From contig JAMXLF010000013.1 in assembly GCA_024281055.1 (NCBI GenBank), positions 1 to 64,000 on the forward strand: 64,000 bases of DNA. The letters run 5' to 3'. Shown piece by piece: positions 36,544 through 46,020 of the stretch; the stretch's first letter is position 1; the number at the start of each line of letters is the position of its first letter. Both the position numbers and the translations under genes were made by a program. This stretch comes from Geobacteraceae bacterium. Lineage in GTDB: Bacteria; Desulfobacterota; Desulfuromonadia; Geobacterales; Geobacteraceae. Under the pieces are notes generated by a model. That model worked only from the letters and a program-made list of their open reading frames with translations, was not told the DNA's origin and did no database searches.

Positions 36544-39500
36544 ATGAACGCTGATAGAATAAACGAATTGTATGCAGGGCAGATATTTAGTTTGGAGACC
36601 CAGAAACTCTGCCGTGAGCGCGTTCACTGGATGTGCCGCCAGGTCCGCGGCGACAAGGTCCTCGATATAGGTTGCAGCCAGGGGATCGTATCCCTTCTTC
36701 TCGGGCGGGAAGGTTTCGACTGCACGGGCATCGATTACGAAAAGAACTCGATCGATTTTGCCCGCACAGAACTGGAAAAAGAAGAAGAGACCGTCCGGAA
36801 GAGGGTCAGGTTCGAGCTGGTGGACGCCACCACGCTTCCCTTCGAGGCGGAAACCTTCGACACGGTCATGCTCGGGGAGATCCTCGAGCACCTGACAAAT
36901 CCCGGGAGGGTTCTGAAGGAAGCGCGGCGGGTGCTGAAGAAAGAAGGAACAGCTGTCATCACGGTCCCGTTCGGCCTGAATAACGCCCCCGATCACAAGA
37001 TGACGTACTATCCCGCCTCCTTCCTGGAGCTTGTGCGGCCGTACTTTGAACCGGTGAAGATTGACACCATCGAGGCGAATATCCTTTTCGTCGGTCGCAA
37101 GCCAGCATCCGATGATCCTGCTTCGATAAGTCCCGAACTGGCGTTTCGGGATTTATTCCATCTGCAGAGGGACATGGAGAGGCGCTGCCTCCTTAAGGAG
37201 CAGATGCTGCTCGAAAGGTCGGTGGAATTCTACGAAAAGTCAAAGAAGCTGAACGAAGCGGTCGAGGCCAACAAGAAGGCCACCGAGGAGGTAAGACAGC
37301 TTCTGAACCTGAAGACCCGGGAATTGGAAGAGGTTCTGTCGAAAGATGAAAAAGAGATTGCGGCGGTCCGGGCGCGGGAGTCCGCCGCCGTCGAGAAATG
37401 GGAGCAGGAGAAGGCGGGGTTCCGGAAGGAGCTGGAGGAGCGGCTGGGTGAAGAACAAAAGCGCCACCAGGAGGAACTTTCAGCCCGTGACCGGGAAGTG
37501 GCATCAATCATCGAAGCGAAGGATGTCTTGCTTCAGCAGGCAGAGTCCGGGCGGCTGCGGGAGATCGAGGATCTTCGGTATGCTCTCGCAGCCAAACGCG
37601 AAACCCGAGAAGAGTTGGAGCGGCGACTGGCCGCAATAGTAGAGGAGCTGACTTCCCATCAGGGGAAATCAGCCGAGCTGGAAAAACTGAAAGAAGAGCG
37701 TGAATCGGCTCTTTCCCAAAGAGAGAGCGAAATTATCCGGCTCCGGGGAGCCCTGGAGAGCGCCAACAACGCTGTAACGCTGCACCAGGAGATCCTTGCC
37801 GGGCAGGAGAAGCGAGCCGCAGAGCTCCAGTCATCGGTTGCTTCTCTACAACTGCTGCTGGCTGAGAGCGAGGGGCAGAATTCGGAAATTACTAGCAGAC
37901 TAACCAAACTGTCTGAGATGTTCGACGAGCAGGGGGCATTACTGTCTGCTAGGGAAAAAGATCTCGAATCTCTCCGTTTGAATAACGCCTTGGATCTGAG
38001 AAACAAAGAGAGGTACTTCAGGATGGCCATGACCGGAAAAGAGAAGGAGCACGAGAAGGTCCTGCTGAAGAAGATCAAGGACTTCGAAGTGACACTAAAC
38101 GCAATTGAGAAACGTTTCCAGGACGATCTGAAGCGCAAGGATGCCGCACTGAACGACCTCTCCTCCTCTTACGCCAAGCAGTTGGAAGAGATGCAGATCT
38201 CTCATAAACACGCTGTAGTTGAGCTCAAGGAAGAATGGGAGGTCCGCCTCCTTGAGCAAGGGATCGAGCACCGGCAGGAAGTCGCCCGGAAGAGCGCCGA
38301 GGTTACCGAATTTGCCGAAAGTCACGCACGCGAAATCGCTGAGATCAGGGAGGAATGGGAGGTCCGCCTCAACCAGCAAGGGATCGAGCACCGGCAGGAG
38401 ATCGCCCGGAAGAGCGCGGAGATTACCGAACTTACCGAAAGGCACACGCGTGAACTTGCCGAAGGGGAGGCGGCTTTCAACGAGAAGTTCCTAAAGCTGG
38501 AAAACGAATGGCAAACCCGGTTCGCAAAGAAGAATGAGGAGTTGAAGACGAAGCTGGAGGAAATGCGGCGCGAGAAGGAATGTGCCCTTGTTGACCAGGA
38601 AGAGTTGTTCCGAAGGGCCTATAGCTGGCGCCTCGGCTCAGTCTTAACCGGCGGTGTGGTCCTGGCTGCCGACATGATCAAACAGCCCCACCGTGCCAGC
38701 CACCACTTCAGGAAATACATCAGGAACGTGATCCCTGCTCCCGCGCAGCCCGCGGGTGAGCCTCCCCGCAGAGAACTCCCGCTTAAACCTTCGGAGGCGC
38801 CCGGACCGGCTGCAGCCCCAGAATCTCTCGCCGTCAGGCCTCTTGACCTTCCTGCCATCCGAAAAGACAGGGTCACCTTGGGGTGTATCCTCGACGAGTT
38901 CACCGCCGAGAATTTCCGGCCCGAATGCCGGATGGTGACTTTCCGTCCCGACAACTGGAAACAGGTCCTGGAGGCGAATCCGCCGAATGCCATCTTCGTC
39001 GAGTCTGCGTGGAGAGGCAATGACGGTGCGTGGCTCTACCGCATCGCCAAGTATCCCGCGAACATGGGGGATGAGCTCCAGCACTTGCTGGAGTGGGCAA
39101 AGGCGCAGGGGATACCTTCCTTCTTCTGGAACAAGGAAGACCCCGTCCACTTTGACCGGTTCATTCCGAAGGCGAAGAACTACGACTACATCTTCACCTC
39201 CGACGCCGACTGCATTCCCCGCTACCGGGAAGCCCTGGGGCACGACCGGGTGTTCTCCCTTCCTTTTGCGGCCCAGCCGCGGATACAGAACCCGGTCCTC
39301 GAAGAAAACCGGCAGAATCTCGCCTGTTTCGCCGGCACCTATTACGGCGACACCATGTTCCCGGAGCGGCAGAGGGACATGGAATACCTCCTTCGCCCCG
39401 CCCTCGATTTCGGCCTCCACATCTACGACCGGCAGTACGGGATGGTTGGTCCCGAGGCAGACAAGTACCGCTTCCCCGACATCTACCAGCCGGCCATCCA

Positions 39501-40461
39501 GGGGCGCCTCGATTTCACGGAGATGGTGAAGGCATACAAGAACTACCGGGTTTTCCTTAACGTCAATTCGGTGAAGGATTCCCCGACCATGTTCTCCCGC
39601 CGCGTCTTCGAGCTCCTTGCCAGCGGGACCCCCGTGATCAGCACCTACTCGAAAGGAATCCAGGAGATGTTCGGCAGCGACCTCGTTCTCCTCACCGAGT
39701 CGGAGGCGGACACGCGCACGCACCTGGAGAAGCTCTTCAACGATGAGGACTACTGGGCCCGACTCTCGGTGCGCGGAATGCGCCACGTCATGGAAGGCCA
39801 TACCTATGCCCAGCGGATGAGCTACGTCCTCACCTGTATGGGGATGAATCACACCGCTGATGATGACGTCTATTTCACCGCGCTTGCCCGCATCGACAGC
39901 CAGCGGGACCTAGACAACCTGCTGGGATCGTTGGGCAGCCAGAACTATCGCAAGTTCGAAGTGAAGCTCCTTTGCAGCGATAAGGTGAAGAAGGGGCAGA
40001 TCCAGAAGTTTGTCGAGGCGATGGTGCCAGTCAGGGTCGCAACGATTCCCCATGGAAACGAGAACGCCCTGGAACAGGCGATCTCCCATGCCACGACCGA
40101 TTTCGTCTGCGTCTTCGATCCCGCAGACCATTATGGCGCCAATTACCTGAAGGACTACGCCATCGCCCTCCGCTACGCCAATGCGCTCTATATCGGCAAG
40201 GAGACGCATTTCACCGAAGAATCGAACATCGTCGAGCTGCGTAATCCCGGCAACGAGTTCAGGTACTCCTTCGAAGTCCCGGTTGCGACCCTGGCAATCA
40301 AGCGGAACATCATCGACCTCAAGTACCTGCACAAATTGCTGACCAACCGGACGTTCCGGAACAAGGACCGGAAAATCCTTTCCCTCGACCGGTTCAACTA
40401 TCTGCACAACACGAACCGCGAGATACCGGCCGATTCGTACGCCAAAACGGTTGATCTGTAG
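36544..40461 (+). CDS. methyltransferase / long coiled coil / glycosyltransferase fusion
   Basis: A 1305-residue protein. Residues ~1-190 are a class I SAM methyltransferase (VLDIGCSQG at 39-47, then ILEHL). Residues ~205-690 are almost entirely charged coiled coil, including a 40-residue unit present twice (563-602 and 603-642). YSWRLGSVLTGGVVLAADM (~693-711) may touch the membrane, and a Pro-rich linker follows (~725-765). Residues ~775-1105 resemble CgeB-type glycosyltransferases (FWNKEDPVHF, SRRVFELLASGTPVIST). The last ~190 residues look like a reduced GT2 domain (ARIDSQRDLDNLL). Beside Wzm/Wzt the design recalls WbdD, whose methyltransferase plus coiled coil caps O-antigen and measures chain length. 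That role is an inference. Confidence 0.9.
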   Translation: MNADRINELYAGQIFSLETQKLCRERVHWMCRQVRGDKVLDIGCSQGIVSLLLGREGFDCTGIDYEKNSIDFARTELEKEEETVRKRVRFELVDATTLPFEAETFDTVMLGEILEHLTNPGRVLKEARRVLKKEGTAVITVPFGLNNAPDHKMTYYPASFLELVRPYFEPVKIDTIEANILFVGRKPASDDPASISPELAFRDLFHLQRDMERRCLLKEQMLLERSVEFYEKSKKLNEAVEANKKATEEVRQLLNLKTRELEEVLSKDEKEIAAVRARESAAVEKWEQEKAGFRKELEERLGEEQKRHQEELSARDREVASIIEAKDVLLQQAESGRLREIEDLRYALAAKRETREELERRLAAIVEELTSHQGKSAELEKLKEERESALSQRESEIIRLRGALESANNAVTLHQEILAGQEKRAAELQSSVASLQLLLAESEGQNSEITSRLTKLSEMFDEQGALLSAREKDLESLRLNNALDLRNKERYFRMAMTGKEKEHEKVLLKKIKDFEVTLNAIEKRFQDDLKRKDAALNDLSSSYAKQLEEMQISHKHAVVELKEEWEVRLLEQGIEHRQEVARKSAEVTEFAESHAREIAEIREEWEVRLNQQGIEHRQEIARKSAEITELTERHTRELAEGEAAFNEKFLKLENEWQTRFAKKNEELKTKLEEMRREKECALVDQEELFRRAYSWRLGSVLTGGVVLAADMIKQPHRASHHFRKYIRNVIPAPAQPAGEPPRRELPLKPSEAPGPAAAPESLAVRPLDLPAIRKDRVTLGCILDEFTAENFRPECRMVTFRPDNWKQVLEANPPNAIFVESAWRGNDGAWLYRIAKYPANMGDELQHLLEWAKAQGIPSFFWNKEDPVHFDRFIPKAKNYDYIFTSDADCIPRYREALGHDRVFSLPFAAQPRIQNPVLEENRQNLACFAGTYYGDTMFPERQRDMEYLLRPALDFGLHIYDRQYGMVGPEADKYRFPDIYQPAIQGRLDFTEMVKAYKNYRVFLNVNSVKDSPTMFSRRVFELLASGTPVISTYSKGIQEMFGSDLVLLTESEADTRTHLEKLFNDEDYWARLSVRGMRHVMEGHTYAQRMSYVLTCMGMNHTADDDVYFTALARIDSQRDLDNLLGSLGSQNYRKFEVKLLCSDKVKKGQIQKFVEAMVPVRVATIPHGNENALEQAISHATTDFVCVFDPADHYGANYLKDYAIALRYANALYIGKETHFTEESNIVELRNPGNEFRYSFEVPVATLAIKRNIIDLKYLHKLLTNRTFRNKDRKILSLDRFNYLHNTNREIPADSYAKTVDL
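38230..38469 (+). repeat. 120-bp direct duplication inside the coiled coil
   Basis: Bases 38230-38349 and 38350-38469 are consecutive copies with a 120-bp period. By my own count they encode 40-residue units with 29 of 40 residues identical, both beginning EEWEVRL and containing QGIEHRQE.ARKSAE.TE. Forty residues equals three hendecads plus one heptad, so the coiled-coil register is kept. Long stretches of identical codons point to a fairly recent duplication. Confidence 0.85.
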
Positions 40462-40495
40462 GAGATGTCGCGACGTTTGACAGGCGGAGCATGTA

Positions 40496-41545
40496 ATGAA
40501 ATGTACGATCCTATTCAACGGTCACGACTTCAAGTTTCTCGATCCGGTCATCTCCCACTACCGGGAAAAACCGGGGTTCGAGGTGCTGATCGACAGCCAC
40601 CGGGCTCACGTTATCACGGACACCGACGCGAGCAGAAAGATGCTCGAAAAGGCCGATACCGTCTTTTGCGAATGGGCCTTGGGCAACGCCGTCTGGTATT
40701 CGAAGAACAAGAGGAAAGACCAGAAGCTCATCGTCCGGTTGCACCGCCAGGAGCTTACCACATCCTATCTCAATGACATCGAGTGGGAAAACGTCGATCA
40801 CCTCATCCTGATCTGCCCCCGGAATCTGGATATCATCCTGGAGAGATTCCCGTTCCTGAAGGGGAAGACGAAGATCATCTACAACCCGATCGACTGCGAC
40901 AGCTTCGACCTCCCGAAACTCTACGGCAGCGAGTTCAATCTCGGCATGATCGGGAACGCGCCGAAGCTGAAGGCCCCCCATCTTGCCTTCGAGATACTGG
41001 AAAAACTGAAGCGGATCGACAGTCGGTACACCCTCTTCATCAAGGGGAAGCAGCCGTGGGAGTACGACTGGCTGTGGCGCCGAACGGAAGAACGCGCTTA
41101 CTACGATGCCTTCTATGCCCGCATCAAGAACTCACCCTGCGCGAACTCCGTTGTCTTCGATCCCCACGGTAACGACATCGGCGACTGGTTTTCCAAGATC
41201 GGCTTCATCCTCTCGACGAGCGATCTCGAAGGCTCTCACCAGGCGGTGGCCGAGGGGATGGCCTCGGGGGCGGTCCCCGTCATCAGAAACTGGGCCGGAT
41301 CGGAGCAGCTCTATCCCGACAGGTTCATTTTCCGGAATACCGATGAGGCGGCGGCACTCGTCAGGAAATGGAGTAGCCGCGAGCATTACGACCGGGAGTG
41401 CAAATCGGTGAAACAATTCGCACGGGAACTTTTCCATCAGGACATCATCAATGCGCAGTACGATGCCCTCATTGCCGAAGCAGCCGTGTCGGTGCACAAT
41501 AGAGGGGATGCCGTTCCCGGCGCCCCGCTGCGGGGGTCCGCATGA
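40496..41545 (+). CDS. glycosyltransferase, GT4-like
   Basis: A 349-residue protein. The C-terminal half has the GT-B features GMIGNAPKLKAPHLAFE, VVFDPHGNDI and STSDLEGSHQAVAEGMASGAVPVIRNW, where the E.....EGMA.G.PVI pattern binds the nucleotide-sugar donor. The N-terminal half holds DSHRAHVITD and RLHRQEL. GGAG lies seven bases before the ATG. Its stop overlaps the next start by four bases. It is probably one of the enzymes that assemble the glycan exported by Wzm/Wzt. Confidence 0.88.
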   Translation: MKCTILFNGHDFKFLDPVISHYREKPGFEVLIDSHRAHVITDTDASRKMLEKADTVFCEWALGNAVWYSKNKRKDQKLIVRLHRQELTTSYLNDIEWENVDHLILICPRNLDIILERFPFLKGKTKIIYNPIDCDSFDLPKLYGSEFNLGMIGNAPKLKAPHLAFEILEKLKRIDSRYTLFIKGKQPWEYDWLWRRTEERAYYDAFYARIKNSPCANSVVFDPHGNDIGDWFSKIGFILSTSDLEGSHQAVAEGMASGAVPVIRNWAGSEQLYPDRFIFRNTDEAAALVRKWSSREHYDRECKSVKQFARELFHQDIINAQYDALIAEAAVSVHNRGDAVPGAPLRGSA

Positions 41546-42807
41546 ACCGGGCACCGCTGGTGGCAATGCACGTCTGCTTCCTCTCCCCTGGGAACCAGAG
41601 CGGCTATGAGACCCGGGTGATCGAGGAAACGAACCTTCTCGCCTCCCTCGGGATCAGGGTAGTCATCGTCAGCTTCATCCAGAAGCCGAAAAAGCAGAAG
41701 TTCTTGTCATGGTTCCTTCAACTGCGCCGGTTCAAGAGGAGAATCGACCAGGCGACCCGGGCGAAACTCTACGTCGTCCCGACCAGCGATTTCTTCGAAT
41801 TGACGGTGACCCCCGGCCAGCAACAGTCGATTCTCGACCCGCTGGTGAGGATCGCGCGCGAGAACGGCGTCACCATAATGCACGGGCAAGCGCTCTATTC
41901 CTTCATGCACATCCTCCGCGCCAACGACCGGATCGGGGCGAAGATACTTTTTGACATCCACGGCGTTGCACCGGAAGAGACCGAAATGACCGGAGGCCAT
42001 CCGAGCCGTATCAAGGCGGTCACCAACTGGGAGATTGATGCCCTGAAAAAGGCGGATGTCCGGATCTTCGTCTCCAGCAAGATGAAGTCCTTCTTCGACC
42101 GCAAGTACGGTTTTTCCAACCTGCCCTACACAGTGATCCCTTGCTGCGTCCATCCGGAGAAATTTCGGATGCCCCACGAAACCAGAATGGCGAAGAAGGC
42201 GCGCCTGGGGCTGGAGAAGAAGTTCATCGTCCTCTACCTCGGGACGCTGAGCGCATGGCAGTGGCCGAAGGCGATGTTCTCCCTCTTCAGCCAGATCTAC
42301 CGGGAGAGAAGCGACGCCCTCTTCTACCTGTTGCTCCCCCACTACGAACACGAAAAAGCGCGCTCCTTCCTCCGGGAACACGATCTTCCCGAGAAGAGTT
42401 TCCGGATGGAGGAGGTCCCGCACAGTGAAGTAGGTGAGTACATCGGTCTGGGGGACGTCGGGCTCCTGCTGCGGGAACCGTCTCCCGTCAATTACGTCTC
42501 TTCCCCGACCAAGTTCGGCGAATACCTTGCCGCCGGGGTACCGGTCATCGCCACCGCGGACATCGGCGATTCGTCAGGAATGCTCACCGCCGACCGGGTC
42601 GGACTCATCGTTTCCGCTTCCGACGACGGGGTGCCGGCGACGGACCTGCAGCGGATATTCTCTCTCATGGACGATATTGCCGCCAGCCGCCGGGAATGGG
42701 CCGACCGCTGCGAGAAGTCAGCCGCAACTAATCTCGACTGGCCCCGCCACGGCAGGCTCCTTGCCGCCGCCTACGAGCGGCTCTCCCTGAGCCATGGGGG
42801 GAGCTGA
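41542..42807 (+). CDS. glycosyltransferase, GT4 family
   Basis: A 421-residue GT-B protein with FLSPGNQSGYETRVIEE at the start, DIHGVAPEE mid-way, the hinge region IPCCVHPEKF, then FIVLYLGTLSAWQWPK, and the donor-site region SPTKFGEYLAAGVPVIAT. It overlaps the previous gene by four bases (ATGA), and the next gene begins directly after its stop (TGA then GTG at 42808). All features fit a cytoplasmic polysaccharide-assembly enzyme. Confidence 0.92.
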   Translation: MNRAPLVAMHVCFLSPGNQSGYETRVIEETNLLASLGIRVVIVSFIQKPKKQKFLSWFLQLRRFKRRIDQATRAKLYVVPTSDFFELTVTPGQQQSILDPLVRIARENGVTIMHGQALYSFMHILRANDRIGAKILFDIHGVAPEETEMTGGHPSRIKAVTNWEIDALKKADVRIFVSSKMKSFFDRKYGFSNLPYTVIPCCVHPEKFRMPHETRMAKKARLGLEKKFIVLYLGTLSAWQWPKAMFSLFSQIYRERSDALFYLLLPHYEHEKARSFLREHDLPEKSFRMEEVPHSEVGEYIGLGDVGLLLREPSPVNYVSSPTKFGEYLAAGVPVIATADIGDSSGMLTADRVGLIVSASDDGVPATDLQRIFSLMDDIAASRREWADRCEKSAATNLDWPRHGRLLAAAYERLSLSHGGS

Positions 42808-43776
42808 GTGAAGAAGCGCCCGGTCGTTATCACCATCGATGTCGAAGCGGTACCCCGCTTCGAGCTCTGCAACCACGTCGAGTACCTCATCTGGGGACGG
42901 TTCGGCAAAGAGATCGTCGGCATCACCCGGATGATGGACATCGCCGACGAACATGGCTGCAAGCTTACCTTCTTCATCGATTACTGTGAGAAGTTCCTCT
43001 ATCCATCGGCGTTCGAGAACGTGAGCTGCCGCATCGTCGAGCGTGGTCATGACCTGCAGCTCCATGCCCACATGGATCTCCTCCCCCGGGAGTTCTGGAA
43101 AAAGCACAGCCTGGAAAAATACCAGATCGGCCTGAGCGAGCTACCCCAGGACCGCGCGGAGATACTGTTCGATTTCCTCATCGATTGCGCCGTCGAGATG
43201 GGGGGCGTTACGCCGGTCGCCTTCCGGGGGGGGAATTTCCGCTTCAACCACGAGATCCTGAAGGTGATGAAGGGGAAGGGGATCGACCTGAGCTTCAACT
43301 ACAATATCAATTCACTGCACCAGCCGAACAACGCCACGAATTTCCCGATGTTCAAATGGAGCAATGACGTTCTTGAACTGCCGCTGGCAATCACGGAGTC
43401 TGGCGGCAGGATGCAGCCGTTCGAGTTCAACGATTTTTACAACTACGGGCTCCTGACGTCGATCAGACCCGACCGGCACCGCGCTGTCTACAGGTTCATG
43501 GAGAAATATTTTCGACAGTTCGAAAATGCGGTGATGGTGATGCTCATGCACTCCTGGTCGTTTACCGACGTCAACCCGCAGACCGGCTACCGCACGTTCC
43601 GGGACCTGAAGCTCGTCAATGATTTCGAATCGTTTCTGGCAAACCTGCCGGAACAGTTTGAGATCATCACCGCGTCCGATTTGCTCAACCGTTACAGGGA
43701 AGGGAGCTTGAACGTCGGAATCACCAGGGATGTCGAACTCATGGACCGCGAGAAGTACGGCGCCAGGGAGCTCTGA
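42808..43776 (+). CDS. polysaccharide deacetylase-like (NodB-fold) protein
   Basis: A 322-residue cytoplasmic-type protein with no signal peptide. TIDVEA (residues ~8-13) resembles the metal/base motif of NodB-fold deacetylases, LQLHAHMD gives an H-x-H in place of the usual HxxxH, FRGGNFR resembles motif 3, and MLMHSWSF resembles motif 5. GTG 42808 follows GGGGGAG by four bases. It is a full-length paralogue of the C-terminal half of the next gene's product. Its substrate could be an N-acetyl sugar of the glycan; activity is not assured because the motifs are variant. Confidence 0.85.
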   Translation: MKKRPVVITIDVEAVPRFELCNHVEYLIWGRFGKEIVGITRMMDIADEHGCKLTFFIDYCEKFLYPSAFENVSCRIVERGHDLQLHAHMDLLPREFWKKHSLEKYQIGLSELPQDRAEILFDFLIDCAVEMGGVTPVAFRGGNFRFNHEILKVMKGKGIDLSFNYNINSLHQPNNATNFPMFKWSNDVLELPLAITESGGRMQPFEFNDFYNYGLLTSIRPDRHRAVYRFMEKYFRQFENAVMVMLMHSWSFTDVNPQTGYRTFRDLKLVNDFESFLANLPEQFEIITASDLLNRYREGSLNVGITRDVELMDREKYGAREL

Positions 43777-43816
43777 TCCTTTCGACCGTGCCGGCAGGCA
43801 ATCTATAGAGGATTTT

Positions 43817-45757
43817 ATGGAATCTGATTTCAAGGCAGCGTGGGCTGCACATTTCGAGGCCGAACGGCAGAAATCGCCTCTGACCGAAGAGCAGGCGGCC
43901 GAATACGAAAAATACGCCCTTGCCAACAGGGAACGAGCCTCGGAATCGCTTGAAAACATCCTGAGATATCTCCACCTCGACCTGCGCGGTAGGCGCGTTC
44001 TGGATGTGGGGAGCGCCTACGGTGGATTTTCGATCGTTGCCGCACAAAAGGGTGCGGAAGCCTACGGGGTCGAGATCCTCGACTACCTCCACCGCCTGGG
44101 AGAGGCGAATGCGCTGAATGAACCAGGCAACATCAAGCTCATCAACGCAGACATCCTGGATAGGGGCATTTCAGCGGAACTGGGAGCGGAGCCGTTCGAT
44201 CTGATCATGCTGCACGACGTTTTTGAGCATGTATACGACTCCTCGGCTCTTTTCAGGAGAATCGGCGATCTCAGCGATGTCGGAACGACAGTCAATTTTG
44301 CGATCCCCAACGGCGATTGCTGGCAAGCCATCGAACGCGAGGCTCACCGGTTCATGTTCGGGCTTACCCTGCTGGAGCCCGGGGCATGGTCTGAATTGAC
44401 CGGTTCATTCAACATCTACTACCGTCCGCTGCACTACTACCAGCTATTCTTCCAGGCGATCGGCTTTTCCCATCTCTACCTCATGATCGACAGGCAGCTG
44501 GTTCAGACCGCCGTCGAGAGGGTTCAACTGAAATTCCGGGAACTGGAGCAAAAGGTCACTGCGGGCCCGTTTGCCTCCGATCACCTCAATTCCCTGGCAC
44601 GCCACCGCTTTGCCCTTCTTGAGCACCAGCTGGCAGAGGATATCAAAGAAAAGAACCCCCTCTATATACACCTGATGTACGATCATTACGTTTGGCAGGG
44701 ATTTGCCGCGAAAAACATCGTGCAGCCCCTGGAACATGCCGAGGATATCGTCCGACTTACCTACGGGACCCCAGTTTCAGTAGAGACTGAGCCGTCGTAT
44801 ACTAAGCCCGAGAAAAAGAGAGTAGTTATTACGATTGACGTCGAGGCATCACCCTATGCGCAGTCAGAGGACCACGTAGACCGGCTTATCTGGGGAAAAT
44901 TCGGTAACGAGGAAGTGGGCATCCGCCGGATGATGGAAGTCGCCGACCGCTACGGGCACAAACTCACGTTCTTTGTTGATTATTGCGAGGTCTTCCGCTA
45001 CCCAGGCCGGTTTGAAGAAATTTCCCGGGAGATTACGGACAGAGGCCACGACCTTCAGCTTCATGCCCATATGGACCTGCTCCCGGAGGAATTCTGGGAA
45101 AAGCACAACCTGAAGAAATACCATATCAGCTTGAGTGATGTGGATAGACAGCGTGCCGGCATCTTGCTCGATTTCCTGCAGGAAACCGCCCAGAAGATGG
45201 GAGGCGGCAACAAGCCCGTCGCCTTCAGGGGGGGCAGTTTCAGGTACAATAACGTATTGCTGCGGCAGATGAAAGAGCGCGGCATCGACCTCAGTTTCAA
45301 CTATAATGTTCTGTCGCAGCACCAGACCAATAACAGTGAAAACCTCCCGCTTTTCAAATGGAACAATGGCGTGTTCGAGCTGCCGATGGCTAACGTCTAT
45401 ATGAATAACTGGCTCAGGGATCTCGATTTTAACGATCTGAACAACTTTCAATTCACTGATTTCGTTTACGCCTTTATTGACAAATATTACACTATTTACC
45501 CCTCCAACTCTGTTGCCGTCATGATCATGCATTCATGGTCTTTCTGTTACACTGAGGAGAATACGCGGTTCAAAATATTCAGGGACAATAAGCTTGTTGA
45601 CAATTTTGACAGATTTCTTGCAAATCTGCCTCAAGACATCGAAATAGTAACTGCGACTGATGTGCACAACCTGATAACAGCAGGGGAACTGCAAACAGAC
45701 ATTGTTCGCGATGTGGACCTTGTTGATAAGTATAAGTTTAGATCCAGGATTCTTTAG
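43817..45757 (+). CDS. SAM methyltransferase fused to a NodB-like deacetylase domain
   Basis: A 646-residue protein. Residues ~30-310 are a class I SAM methyltransferase (VLDVGSAYGG from residue 61, then DLIMLHDVFEHV). From residue ~333 to the end it repeats the preceding gene's product almost collinearly, with TIDVEA, LQLHAHMD, FRGGSFR and MIMHSWSF all conserved. AGAGGA lies four bases before ATG 43817; the open frame further upstream overlaps the previous gene and is not used. The fusion implies methylation and deacetylation of the same glycan. The 3' end is more AT-rich than the 5' end. Confidence 0.9.
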   Translation: MESDFKAAWAAHFEAERQKSPLTEEQAAEYEKYALANRERASESLENILRYLHLDLRGRRVLDVGSAYGGFSIVAAQKGAEAYGVEILDYLHRLGEANALNEPGNIKLINADILDRGISAELGAEPFDLIMLHDVFEHVYDSSALFRRIGDLSDVGTTVNFAIPNGDCWQAIEREAHRFMFGLTLLEPGAWSELTGSFNIYYRPLHYYQLFFQAIGFSHLYLMIDRQLVQTAVERVQLKFRELEQKVTAGPFASDHLNSLARHRFALLEHQLAEDIKEKNPLYIHLMYDHYVWQGFAAKNIVQPLEHAEDIVRLTYGTPVSVETEPSYTKPEKKRVVITIDVEASPYAQSEDHVDRLIWGKFGNEEVGIRRMMEVADRYGHKLTFFVDYCEVFRYPGRFEEISREITDRGHDLQLHAHMDLLPEEFWEKHNLKKYHISLSDVDRQRAGILLDFLQETAQKMGGGNKPVAFRGGSFRYNNVLLRQMKERGIDLSFNYNVLSQHQTNNSENLPLFKWNNGVFELPMANVYMNNWLRDLDFNDLNNFQFTDFVYAFIDKYYTIYPSNSVAVMIMHSWSFCYTEENTRFKIFRDNKLVDNFDRFLANLPQDIEIVTATDVHNLITAGELQTDIVRDVDLVDKYKFRSRIL

Positions 45758-45777
45758 GAAGAACATCCGGAGGTGAT

Positions 45778-46020
45778 ATGGCGCTCGATGTGATGGCGGA
45801 ACTTGCAAAGTTGCTGCGAGAGGTTTTTGACGATGAGGATATCGAAGTCGATCGTGAGACCGTGGCAAGCGACATCCCCGGATGGGATTCGCTGTCCCAC
45901 ACCGTCGTCATGATGACGATAGAGAACCACTTCGGCATCCGGTTCCCCGGGAAAAGCGTCTTCAGCAATGTGGGAGACCTGGCGGACAACATAGAGGAGC
46001 TGACCGGCAACAAATGCTAA
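45778..46020 (+). CDS. acyl carrier protein
   Basis: An 80-residue acidic protein with the phosphopantetheine attachment motif GWDSLSH (Ser38) and the usual four-helix length. A strong GGAGG precedes the ATG. It overlaps the start of the triple hydrolase gene by seven bases (ATG 46014 inside its last codons), so the two proteins are made together. Stand-alone ACPs in glycan loci usually carry an acyl group for transfer to a sugar or amino-sugar. No KAS, condensation or acyltransferase domain is visible nearby. Confidence 0.92.
   Translation: MALDVMAELAKLLREVFDDEDIEVDRETVASDIPGWDSLSHTVVMMTIENHFGIRFPGKSVFSNVGDLADNIEELTGNKC

Noticed and set aside
45882-46013. Upstream in-frame start of the triple hydrolase inside the ACP gene
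   Set aside because: The added residues are the ACP gene read in the wrong frame; ATG 46014 gives the natural start.
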